A stretch of 22,419 nucleotides of DNA, from the IMG/VR virus record IMGVR_UViG_3300008266_000532, positions 1 through 22,419 of that record. One strand, written 5' to 3'. Below are positions 12,597-19,405 of the stretch, piece by piece. Position 1 is the stretch's first letter; each line of letters begins with the position of its first letter. A model generated the notes under the pieces. The model did not search any database, was not told where the DNA came from, and was given only the letters and a program-made list of their open reading frames with translations. The translations under genes and the position numbers were made by a program. This stretch comes from a virus.

Positions 12597-13792
12597 ATCA
12601 AAACGTATACGATGCAAGTGTTGAAAGGATAAAATACACTTTTGATAATTTTGAGAAAATATACCTTTCATTTTCGGCGGGGAAAGATAGTACTGTTATG
12701 CTTCACTTGGTTATGGATGAAGCCGTTAAAAGAAACGTAAAAATAGGTTTGTTGATAGTTGACTTAGAGGGGCAATATAAATTAACTATAGACCATATGA
12801 CTGAATGTGTTGAAATGTATAAAGAACATTTAGAGTTTTACTGGGTTTGTTTGCCAATACATTTAAGAAATGCCGTTTCTGTATTTAAGCCATTTTGGAA
12901 GTGTTGGGATAAAGAAGTGCAAAAAGATTGGATAAGAGAAGTTCCAAAATTAGGTATAACAGACGAAAGTTATTTTCCTTTTTTTCGTGATGGTATGGAG
13001 TTTGAGGAGTTTGTGCCAGAGTTTGGGGAATGGTATTCGCAAGGTAAAACGTGCGCTTGTTTTGTAGGTATTAGAGCCGACGAAAGTTTAAACCGATTTA
13101 GGACTATTGCAAGCGATAAGAAAATAACATTTAATCAAAAGCAATGGACTACTAAAGTAACTGATAATGTTTTTAACGTTTATCCTATTTACGATTGGAA
13201 AACAGAGGACATTTGGACTTATCACGGTAAGAACAAAGATAAAAGACATAATCATTTATATGACTTAATGCAAAAGTCTGGTTTGTCTATTCACTTGCAA
13301 AGAATTTGCCAACCCTATGGAGACGACCAAAGACGTGGTTTATATCTATTTCATTTGATTGAGCCAGAAACGTGGGCAAAAGTAGTTGCAAGGGTAGAGG
13401 GTGCAAATAGCGGTGCTTTATACGTTCAAGATACTGGCAATATTAACGGCTATGGAAAAATAACAAAACCAATGCATCACACTTGGAAGTCATTTTCAGA
13501 GTTAATTTTAAACACTTTACCACAAGTAACGGCAGAACACTATAAAAATAAGATTTACACTTTTGTAAAGTGGTGGGAAGAAAGAGGTTATATTGACGGA
13601 TTACCAGATGAAGCACCGAGTATATTGGAAAGCGAAAGAGTTGCACCGAGTTGGAGAAGAATTTGTAAATCGCTATTAAGAAATGATTATTGGTGCAAAG
13701 GCTTGGGATTTACTCAACACAAAACCGATGCTTATAATAAATATTTAAAACTAAAAAAAGAACAAAGAGAACTAAACAACTTTAAACTATAA
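12578..13792 (+). CDS. ibrA-like: IbrA-like PAPS reductase family (DUF3440) protein
   Basis: The 404-residue protein has a PP-loop ATP-pyrophosphatase core. SFSAGKDSTVM (31-41) is the SGGKDS-type loop, with Ala in place of the first Gly pair. VDLEGQ (61-66), GIRADES (164-170) and YPIYDWKTEDIW (202-213) match the PAPS-reductase/IbrA pattern. The C-terminal ~190 residues (CQPYGDDQRRGL and YIDGLPDEAP) match what I know as DUF3440 of IbrA. PP-loop enzymes adenylate a carbonyl or oxyanion before replacing it, for example with sulfur or nitrogen. Its actual substrate is unknown. The gene is 4 nt upstream of the ParB-like gene, the classic ibrAB order. DndC is a relative, but the partner genes for phosphorothioation are missing here. 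Confidence 0.85.
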   Translation: MPKHYLNQNVYDASVERIKYTFDNFEKIYLSFSAGKDSTVMLHLVMDEAVKRNVKIGLLIVDLEGQYKLTIDHMTECVEMYKEHLEFYWVCLPIHLRNAVSVFKPFWKCWDKEVQKDWIREVPKLGITDESYFPFFRDGMEFEEFVPEFGEWYSQGKTCACFVGIRADESLNRFRTIASDKKITFNQKQWTTKVTDNVFNVYPIYDWKTEDIWTYHGKNKDKRHNHLYDLMQKSGLSIHLQRICQPYGDDQRRGLYLFHLIEPETWAKVVARVEGANSGALYVQDTGNINGYGKITKPMHHTWKSFSELILNTLPQVTAEHYKNKIYTFVKWWEERGYIDGLPDEAPSILESERVAPSWRRICKSLLRNDYWCKGLGFTQHKTDAYNKYLKLKKEQRELNNFKL

Positions 13793-13796
13793 AATT

Positions 13797-14447
13797 ATGA
13801 CAACTAAAATTATTGAATTAATTAAAGAATTACAGTCTTTAGACGTAGATAGCAGAGTAAGTGCATTAAACGAAATTAAAATAGCGATGCACGAAATAAG
13901 TCCTATGAAAACAGAGCCAGTCGATTGTGTGTTGTGGGTTAAAAATGATAGCGTACACGCAAACGATTACAACCCAAATAGCGTTGCGCCACCCGAAATG
14001 GAACTATTAAGGCTTTCAATTTCAGCAGATGGATATACTCAGCCGATTGTTTCTATGTTAGAAGATAACGGACAAACAAGAGAAGTAATCGACGGCTTTC
14101 ACAGAAATAGAGTTGGAAAAGAATGTGCAGAAATTCAAGCCAGAGTTCACGGATATTTGCCAGTTGTTACAATTAACGAGGACAGAACAAAGATTAACGA
14201 TAGAGTAGCTTCAACAATTAGGCATAATAGAGCCAGAGGAAAACACAAAATTGAAGCAATGAGCGATATTGTTATCGACCTTAAAAAACGTAATTGGAGC
14301 GATGAAAAAATATCTAAAAATTTAGGTATGGATAAAGACGAGGTTTTAAGGCTTTGTCAAATTGGTGGACTTGTTGAATTGTTTTCAGATAAAGAATTTA
14401 GCCAAGCGTGGGAAGCCGAAATGTACGACAATGGCAATGAAATATAG
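13797..14447 (+). CDS. ibrB-like: IbrB-like ParB/Srx-fold protein
   Basis: The 216-residue protein has a ParB-superfamily core: NDYNPN (56-61), LLRLSISADGYTQPIV (70-85) and EVIDGFHRNRVGKE (96-109), where DGFHR is the signature. The C-terminal part (~150-195, LKKRNWSDEKISKNLGMDKD, then EVLRL) is a helix-turn-helix, so it may bind DNA. ParB-fold enzymes use CTP or ATP as switch or substrate; IbrB-type members travel with IbrA. There is no ParA partner, so plasmid-type partitioning is unlikely. The 3' end overlaps the nuclease gene by 17 nt. Confidence 0.85.
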   Translation: MTTKIIELIKELQSLDVDSRVSALNEIKIAMHEISPMKTEPVDCVLWVKNDSVHANDYNPNSVAPPEMELLRLSISADGYTQPIVSMLEDNGQTREVIDGFHRNRVGKECAEIQARVHGYLPVVTINEDRTKINDRVASTIRHNRARGKHKIEAMSDIVIDLKKRNWSDEKISKNLGMDKDEVLRLCQIGGLVELFSDKEFSQAWEAEMYDNGNEI

Positions 14448-15168
14448 TTTAGATAAAAGTGTGGCTTTCGATAGTGTTAGCCACACTTATACTAAAAACG
14501 GCAAAAAACTTATTTCTGTTACTTCTTTTATATCGCAATTTAAAAACGAATTTGATAGCGATTACTGGTCTAATAAAATAGCTTTAAGGGATAATAAAAC
14601 ACAAAAAGAAGTTTTAGCAGAATGGAAAGCAAAAGCCAAAAAGTCTTGTGATATTGGAACGGCAATACATAAAATATTTGAGGACTATATCGATGGAAAT
14701 TTCAGCATAGTAAACGACGAAATAGAAGTTAATTTTTTAGAAATAGACGAAAGTTGTATTTTAGACTTCATTCCTAAATCAAAACAAGCGATTGAATTTA
14801 TAAAAGACTTTTTTATTAGTGGGAGATTAATTCCGCTTTATACTGAATATATTGTGCATAATGATATTTTAGCGGGGCAAGTGGATTTGATATGTAAAGA
14901 CAAAGAAAATAACTTTTACATTTTAGACTTTAAGACAAACGAAAAGATTGAAGTTAATTCGTATGGAAAGAATTTAAACGGAAAATTTAAAGATATTCCA
15001 GATAGTACCTTTTATCATTATTCTTTGCAATTAAGCATCTATAAACAAATGTTTGATAAAGATATTAAAGGATTGTTTTTAGTTCATATAAAGCCAGATA
15101 AATACGATTTTATAGAGTGTGTAGATATATTTAAAAACTTTAATATTGAATTTAATAAATTATTTTAA
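14431..15168 (+). CDS. PD-(D/E)XK nuclease, RecB/Cas4-like exonuclease family
   Basis: The 245-residue protein has the order typical of phage RecB-like nucleases: GTAIHKIFEDY (76-86, His80), TEYIV (Glu139), GQVDLICKD (Asp152), YILDFKTN (Asp166, Lys168) and YSLQLSIYK (Gln200 and Tyr204, the QxxxY motif). The true start is the ATG at 14431 or 14437, overlapping the end of the IbrB-like gene. An upstream frame back to 14362 is a shadow of that gene. It follows the IbrAB pair directly, so it may process DNA for the same pathway, or simply be a recombination exonuclease. Confidence 0.85.
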   Translation: MAMKYSLDKSVAFDSVSHTYTKNGKKLISVTSFISQFKNEFDSDYWSNKIALRDNKTQKEVLAEWKAKAKKSCDIGTAIHKIFEDYIDGNFSIVNDEIEVNFLEIDESCILDFIPKSKQAIEFIKDFFISGRLIPLYTEYIVHNDILAGQVDLICKDKENNFYILDFKTNEKIEVNSYGKNLNGKFKDIPDSTFYHYSLQLSIYKQMFDKDIKGLFLVHIKPDKYDFIECVDIFKNFNIEFNKLF

Positions 15169-15172
15169 TAAT

Positions 15173-15766
15173 ATGAAAAATTGGAAAGAGTTACAAGGGT
15201 ACAACGGAAAGTATTTTATTAGTGATTTAGGCAATGTAAAGACTAAACACAAAAACGGAACTGAAACAATAAGTAAAGGTAGTATTTCAAAAAGCACGGG
15301 GTATTACAGAAAAACGCTTTGTAACGACTTAAATAAAAAAGTTTATGAGATACATAAGTTAGTTGCTATTTGTTTCTTAAATCATACGCCAAACGGCTTA
15401 AAAATAGTTGTAGACCATATAGACAATAACAAACTAAATAATAAAGTTTGCAATTTGCAAACAATTAGCCACCGATTAAACACCCAAAAGAATAGAATTA
15501 ATAAAAATAAAATTTTAGGAATTAAACAGAATAACGGAAAGTTTGAAGCGAGTATAAAAATAAACGGTAAAAAAATATACTTAGGATTATTTAATACCGA
15601 TATTGAAGCGGGTGAAATTTATCAAAAAGCAAATAGCAATCTTAACTTTTATAATGGTAATCCAAAAGACTTTAGAAATTATCTAAAAGAAACTACTTTA
15701 ATATACCTTACTAAGCAAAACGAGATTAACCGTAAGGAGATAATGGATAAATCGCCTGATTTATAA
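15173..15766 (+). CDS. HNH homing endonuclease (NUMOD4-HNH-AP2)
   Basis: The 197-residue protein has three parts. Residues ~2-45 (WKELQGYNGKYFISDLGNVK) are a NUMOD4 domain. Residues ~60-105 (HKLVAICFLNH, VVDHIDNNKLNN, NLQTISHRLNT) are an HNH_3 nuclease with the His-Asp-His core. Residues ~112-155 (LGIKQNNGKFEASIKINGKK, then YLGLF) are an AP2 DNA-binding domain. The domain set is typical of free-standing phage homing endonucleases that spread by cutting DNA lacking the gene. It starts 4 nt after the PD-(D/E)XK stop and is the last gene before the late promoter, as expected for an insertion between genes. A longer start at 15146 overlaps the previous gene and is rejected. Confidence 0.9.
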   Translation: MKNWKELQGYNGKYFISDLGNVKTKHKNGTETISKGSISKSTGYYRKTLCNDLNKKVYEIHKLVAICFLNHTPNGLKIVVDHIDNNKLNNKVCNLQTISHRLNTQKNRINKNKILGIKQNNGKFEASIKINGKKIYLGLFNTDIEAGEIYQKANSNLNFYNGNPKDFRNYLKETTLIYLTKQNEINRKEIMDKSPDL

Positions 15767-15772
15767 ACCAAA

Positions 15773-15801
15773 AATCCCCTAACAAATCAATGTAGGGGAT
15801 T
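15773..15801 (+). other. 9-bp hairpin downstream of the HNH gene, followed by a 5-codon frame
   Basis: AATCCCCTA (15773-15781) and TAGGGGATT (15793-15801) pair perfectly around an 11-nt loop. No T run follows on the + strand, so it is not a standard intrinsic terminator there, though it may protect the mRNA end. It is followed by TAACCAAAAAAACATT and a tiny frame ATG...TAA at 15825-15842 (MKNQR). This resembles a Bacteroidota gene start that has lost its gene. Confidence 0.6.
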
Positions 15802-15857
15802 AATGAACTAACCAAAAAAACATTATGAAAAACCAAAGATAAAAAATATTTTGATAA

Positions 15858-15892
15858 AAGTATAGTTATTCGATACTTTTTTTGTAGCTTTG
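15858..15892 (+). promoter_or_regulatory. Late-region promoter with operator copy 4
   Basis: The dyad AAGTAT-N9-ATACTT (15858-15878) shares AAGTATAGTT and GATACTT with copies 2 and 3. TAGCTTTG (15885-15892) fits TAnnTTTG and places the start of transcription near 15898, almost on the ATG at 15897. The dyad occupies the -33 region, where no TTG is seen, so the bound protein may either block or replace the normal -33 contact. Confidence 0.65.
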
Positions 15893-15896
15893 TTTT

Positions 15897-16115
15897 ATGG
15901 AAGTAGCAAAACTATTAATGTACGGCTTAACTGATGAGGATGGATACTTTGTTGACTTCTATTTTGACATTAACCAAGCGCAAGGAGTATTTGTAAATGA
16001 GGATGGCTATATCGGGTTAGTGTTAAGCGGTCAAATATACGAGTTGGAATATAGCCAAAGCTTATTCGATAATATAAAGGCAGTACTTAGTTTAAAAACT
16101 TTAGGATTTAATTAG
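15897..16115 (+). CDS. Small acidic hypothetical protein, first gene of the late operon
   Basis: The 72-residue acidic protein (MEVAKLLMYGLTDEDGYFVD at the start) appears beta-rich, with two EDGY(F/I)-type turns (DEDGYFVDF and NEDGYIGLV) that look like an internal repeat. The first ATG coincides with the predicted transcription start, so the mRNA would be leaderless. The ATG at 15918 (MYGLTDEDG) would give a ~20-nt leader and is a serious alternative. Its TAG stop is followed directly by the ATG of the sigma-like gene. Confidence 0.65.
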   Translation: MEVAKLLMYGLTDEDGYFVDFYFDINQAQGVFVNEDGYIGLVLSGQIYELEYSQSLFDNIKAVLSLKTLGFN

Positions 16116-16580
16116 ATGTTAGAGCAATTAGCAAAAATGGATAAGTACTGGCGTAAAATGGCTTTGCAAATTTGCGGGGACAGAATGACAGCCGACGACC
16201 TTGTACAGGATATGTATTTAAAGTTTGCTAATTACGATAAAGAATTAAATGAGTACTATGTTTTTTTCGCTTTGCGTTCTATTCACATAAACAACCTAAA
16301 GAAGCGTAAGATTGAAACGGTATCAAATGAGGTCGAAAACCTTTCTTTAAATGAAGAGGACTATTGCGAAGAGACAGATTTTTTAAAGGAACTTATATTA
16401 AAAGAGGTTAACGATTTGCCTTATTTTGAAAGAGAAACATTAAAAGTCACTCAGATAATAAGCCAAAGGGAATTGGCAAGGCAAACGGATATACCTTTTG
16501 AAACGATAAACAAGACGATTAAAAAGACAAAACTACAATTAAAAGAGATATGGCAAGACCAAAAAAAATCAAAGGCTTAG
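16116..16580 (+). CDS. Sigma-70 family-like protein
   Basis: The 154-residue protein has a sigma region 2-like segment (ALQICGDRMTADDLVQDMYL, ~16-35; DDLVQD is the core-binding signature) and a region 4-like HTH (LPYFERETLKV, then SQRELARQTDIPFETINKTI, ~101-137). Region 3 is missing, as in ECF sigma factors. It could direct host RNA polymerase to late promoters, or be a divergent HTH regulator. It is the second gene of the operon controlled by operator copy 4, immediately before the terminase genes. The last 31 nt overlap the next gene. Confidence 0.75.
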   Translation: MLEQLAKMDKYWRKMALQICGDRMTADDLVQDMYLKFANYDKELNEYYVFFALRSIHINNLKKRKIETVSNEVENLSLNEEDYCEETDFLKELILKEVNDLPYFERETLKVTQIISQRELARQTDIPFETINKTIKKTKLQLKEIWQDQKKSKA

Positions 16581-16885
16581 GCGATGTAATAGCAACTATT
16601 ACCGATGCGGTAGGAATTGAACCTTGCGAGGGATGTAAACAAAGACAAGAGAAGTTAAACAAACTTTTACCTTTCGGTACTAAAGACTTAACAGATTATC
16701 AAAAAGAATATCTAAACGAGTTTTTCAGTCAAGAGCATAACGAACTTACACCAACTCAGCAAAAGGAATTGATTGGCATATATTTTGAGGTGTACCAAAT
16801 TAAACCTTTTACGCCTTGCACGGGTTGTAGTGGCGTTTGGAAATCAATTATTAAAAAACTAAAAAAACTAAATTATGAAAACTAA
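16550..16885 (+). CDS. Small CxxC protein, possible zinc-binding
   Basis: In this 111-residue protein two Cys pairs, CEGC (~26-29) and CTGC (~91-94), flank a helical middle and could form one zinc site. The N-terminus MARPKKIKGLGD is basic. The gene starts inside the end of the sigma-like gene (31-nt overlap) and its end overlaps the next gene by 11 nt. I recall similar small CxxC proteins near terminase genes of Bacteroidota phages, but no function is known. Confidence 0.7.
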   Translation: MARPKKIKGLGDVIATITDAVGIEPCEGCKQRQEKLNKLLPFGTKDLTDYQKEYLNEFFSQEHNELTPTQQKELIGIYFEVYQIKPFTPCTGCSGVWKSIIKKLKKLNYEN

Positions 16886-17144
16886 AATTATGTTAATTGC
16901 TTTGGCGTTCGGGTTAATGTCAAGCACGTGTTCAAGTGAAGACCAACCGCAAGATGAAAACCTTTGCGAATGTCAAAAAGTATATTATGACTATGGCGTT
17001 ACGGGTTGGCAGAATGGAATATCTCCGATTTGGGGGTATACCAAAGTTGGAGAAGAGCAAGCTACACAAATGGATTGTGATTTAGACACGGGCGAATATA
17101 TCCAAATCGACAGCAATAGTTATTATAAAATTGAATGTGAGTAA
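16875..17144 (+). CDS. Secreted Cys-rich protein, probable surface lipoprotein
   Basis: The 89-residue protein starts with a signal peptide (MKTKIMLIALAFGLMSS). The following TCSSEDQPQDEN gives a Cys directly followed by acidic residues. The lipobox is imperfect (Thr at -1), but the acidic stretch resembles the Bacteroidota lipoprotein export signal that sends lipoproteins to the cell surface. The mature part has several more Cys (LCECQK, MDCD, IECE) and aromatic residues. Phage surface lipoproteins often block superinfection by masking receptors, which is a possible role here. It sits between the CxxC gene and the terminase genes. Confidence 0.65.
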   Translation: MKTKIMLIALAFGLMSSTCSSEDQPQDENLCECQKVYYDYGVTGWQNGISPIWGYTKVGEEQATQMDCDLDTGEYIQIDSNSYYKIECE

Positions 17145-17170
17145 AATTGATTAATCAATCTTTTTCAATT

Positions 17171-17449
17171 ATGGATAAAAGAAAAACAAATGGCGGAGCA
17201 AGGGATGGAGCAGGCAGAAAATCTAAAGCCGATGAAATTTCTATTATCGAAAGTATGGATGCTGTATTGATACCACAAGAGGCGTGGCAAAAGTTAGCAG
17301 ACAAAGTAAAAGAAAACGATGTACAAGCGATTAAAACTTGGTTAAGTTATCGATATGGAATGCCAAAGCAAACAGTTGATAATAATACAAACCTAACTAT
17401 TGACGATTTCAATTTAAAAGAGGTAATTAAATTTGATAACCTTAAATAA
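17171..17449 (+). CDS. terS: Terminase small subunit
   Basis: The 92-residue protein begins MDKRKTNGGARDGAGRKSKA, the glycine/arginine-rich GGxRxGAGRK signature of many small terminase subunits. Helical segments follow (WQKLADKVKENDVQAIKTWL). It recognises phage DNA and recruits the large subunit. The ATG at 17171 is preferred to a TTG at 17147. The large-subunit gene begins inside its 3' end (17-nt overlap), which supports the assignment. It is shorter than many TerS proteins, with little C-terminal oligomerisation domain. Confidence 0.8.
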   Translation: MDKRKTNGGARDGAGRKSKADEISIIESMDAVLIPQEAWQKLADKVKENDVQAIKTWLSYRYGMPKQTVDNNTNLTIDDFNLKEVIKFDNLK

Positions 17450-18638
17450 TAAATACAAACCTTTATTTGAAAACGATACTCGATATTTTATTATAACGGG
17501 TGGAAGAGGGTCGAGTAAATCTTTCGGGGTTGGTACTTTTACCAACCTTTTGTCGTTTGAAGCGGGGCATAAAATCCTATTCACTCGTCAAACTATGACA
17601 AGTGCGCACCTTTCAATTATCCCTGAGTTTCAAGAGAAGATTGATTTAATGGAATTGAATAACTTTTTTGAGGTTAACAAATCCGAGATAAGAAACAAGC
17701 AAAGCAAATCCGATATTATATTCAGAGGGATTAAAACAAGTTCCGGCGACCAAACCGCAAACCTTAAATCTTTGCAGGGAGTTACCACTTGGATATTAGA
17801 CGAGGCGGAAGAGTTAACAGATGAAACGACTTTCGATAAGATAAACTTATCCATTAGACAAAAGGGCAAACAAAACCGCATTATCCTAATCTTAAACCCT
17901 GCAACAAAAGAGCATTGGATATACAAACGTTTCTTTGAGGACAAAGGCGTTCAAGAGGGATTTAACGGAATTAAAGACGATGTTACTTACATTCACACCA
18001 CTTACGAGGATAACGTGGCAAACTTAGATGAAAGTTTTATAAATGAGGTGTTAAGAATTAAAGAAACAAACCCCGATAAATACAAACATCAAATCTTAGG
18101 AGGTTGGCTAAACAAAGCTGAGGGTGTAGTTTATTCTAATTGGCGGATTGATAACTTTAGCGACTTAGGTAATTCAATTTACGGGCAGGATTTTGGTTTT
18201 AGTATTGACCCTACAACCTTAGTGCAGGTTTCAATCGATAAGGCTAAAAAGGTAATCTATGCTAAAGAACTTCTTTACAAAGTATCGTTAAACACTACCG
18301 AGATATACAAAGAGAACTATCGTTACTGTGGAAATCGTAACTTAATAATAGCAGATAGCGCAGAGCCTCGACTGATTTCAGAGTTAAAGAGTAGAGGTTT
18401 AAATATAAAAGGAATCGATAAACCAAAGATAATTGATAGGATTGCCTTAGTAAACGATTATGAGTTGGTAGTTGACCCCGAAAGCACGAACTTAATAAAA
18501 GAATTAAACAACTACGTTTGGCACGATAAGAAGTCAGAAACCCCAATCGATGACTACAATCACTTGCTCGATGCTTTAGGGTATGCCGTTTGGAACTACA
18601 TAGGCAAACCCAATAAAGGTAAATATGACATTCGTTAA
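17433..18638 (+). CDS. terL: Terminase large subunit
   Basis: This is the 401-residue packaging motor. ATPase: Walker A GGRGSSKS (23-30), Walker B WILDEAEE (120-127) and coupling motif ILNPATKE (153-160). Nuclease (RNase H fold): GQDFGF (Asp253), IADSAEP (Asp308) and LLDALGYAVW (Asp380). The only possible start in this frame is the TTG at 17433, because a TAA lies 9 nt upstream and no ATG is near. It follows TerS with overlap; the tail chaperone gene comes next rather than portal and capsid genes, so the head genes must lie elsewhere. Confidence 0.95.
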   Translation: MITLNNKYKPLFENDTRYFIITGGRGSSKSFGVGTFTNLLSFEAGHKILFTRQTMTSAHLSIIPEFQEKIDLMELNNFFEVNKSEIRNKQSKSDIIFRGIKTSSGDQTANLKSLQGVTTWILDEAEELTDETTFDKINLSIRQKGKQNRIILILNPATKEHWIYKRFFEDKGVQEGFNGIKDDVTYIHTTYEDNVANLDESFINEVLRIKETNPDKYKHQILGGWLNKAEGVVYSNWRIDNFSDLGNSIYGQDFGFSIDPTTLVQVSIDKAKKVIYAKELLYKVSLNTTEIYKENYRYCGNRNLIIADSAEPRLISELKSRGLNIKGIDKPKIIDRIALVNDYELVVDPESTNLIKELNNYVWHDKKSETPIDDYNHLLDALGYAVWNYIGKPNKGKYDIR

Positions 18639-18668
18639 AACAAAACGCTTTTTTGTTGTTATTAAGGT

Positions 18669-19262
18669 ATGGAAATTAACATACCTACATCTTTAAAAGA
18701 TATTAAAATAAGTCAGTTTATTGCCTTTGAAAAGAGCGATAAGACCGACGACGAATATATCATACACCTTTGCGAGTTTGCAAATCCGAAACTTTTACCG
18801 AAAAAAGAATATACTGAAATTGTAACCTTACTAAAAGAGGTTATGCAAAGCGATGTTGAATTTCATAAGATATTCAAACACGATGGTATTTACTTTGGAT
18901 TCATTCCAAACTTAGATAAGATAACAGCTAACGAGTTTATGCATATTGAAGAATATATCAAACAACCTGACACGTGGCATAAAGCCTTAGCGGTTTTATA
19001 CAGACCATTAACCAAACGCAAACGTAATTGGTTTAAACGTGGTGCGGATGATTTGTATGATGTATTGCCTTATCAAGAGGAAAACGCCTTTGAAAAGTTG
19101 ATGCTCGATGTGAGTTGTGTTTACTACTTAGGGGCGATGGTTTTTTTTTACAATTTAGGGAACGACTTACTAAAATATATGCAGGACTATTCCAAAGTTC
19201 TGGAGAGCAGAATAAACGAGAGCAACACTTCAACGAAAAGTGGGGATGGTATGTTAGCGTGA
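18669..19262 (+). CDS. Tail assembly chaperone, short form (lambda G-like)
   Basis: The 197-residue protein has features of Bacteroidota tail chaperones: IYFGFIPNLDKITANEFMHI (~75-94), WHKALAVLYRP (~102-112), and LGAMVFFYNLGNDLLKYM (~154-171). It ends with a polar SGDGMLA tail. A -1 frame open from 19094 overlaps its 3' part and continues to 19405, as in the lambda G/GT pair, where a frameshift makes a longer form. The chaperones bind the tape-measure protein during tail assembly. The ATG is 30 nt after the terminase stop. Confidence 0.8.
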   Translation: MEINIPTSLKDIKISQFIAFEKSDKTDDEYIIHLCEFANPKLLPKKEYTEIVTLLKEVMQSDVEFHKIFKHDGIYFGFIPNLDKITANEFMHIEEYIKQPDTWHKALAVLYRPLTKRKRNWFKRGADDLYDVLPYQEENAFEKLMLDVSCVYYLGAMVFFYNLGNDLLKYMQDYSKVLESRINESNTSTKSGDGMLA

Positions 19263-19405
19263 GAGCGTTAGCAGAATTAAACAAGGTTGAAGAGGAAATA
19301 GTTTTAGACTATACGATTAATAAGTTTTACCGATTGTTGGAGTTTGAGAAAGACCGAGCAGAGGTAACAAAAGAAATGATTAAGAACGCAAGCAAAAAGC
19401 AATGA
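19094..19405 (+). CDS. Tail chaperone frameshift extension (lambda T-like, -1 frame)
   Basis: The -1 frame is open from 19094 to 19405 and has no ATG near its beginning. Its conserved-looking part starts at HFNEKWGWYVSVRALAELNK and continues with IVLDYTINKFYRLLEFEKDR, which resembles the C-terminal domain of Bacteroidota tail chaperones. It is therefore best read as the extension made by a -1 ribosomal frameshift from the upstream gene, not as a separate protein. A run of nine T (19141-19149) gives a canonical T-TTT-TTT slip site in frame; a later slip near 19240 would keep more of the short form. Confidence 0.7.
   Translation, partial: KVDARCELCLLLRGDGFFLQFRERLTKIYAGLFQSSGEQNKREQHFNEKWGWYVSVRALAELNKVEEEIVLDYTINKFYRLLEFEKDRAEVTKEMIKNASKKQ

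Noticed and set aside
14362-14430. Upstream extension of the PD-(D/E)XK protein
   Set aside because: The stretch is a shadow of the IbrB-like gene; the nuclease domain begins after the ATG at 14431/14437.
12578-14447. DNA phosphorothioation (Dnd) locus
   Set aside because: The PP-loop protein has an IbrA-type C-terminus and the partner is ParB-like with HTH; DndA, DndD and DndE are not present in the window.
13797-14447. ParB of a plasmid partition system
   Set aside because: There is no ParA gene and no parS-like repeats nearby; the pairing with an IbrA-like gene explains it better.
18640-18662. Terminator after the terminase gene
   Set aside because: AACAAAA/TTTTGTT forms only a weak A-T stem, and the tail chaperone gene follows directly.
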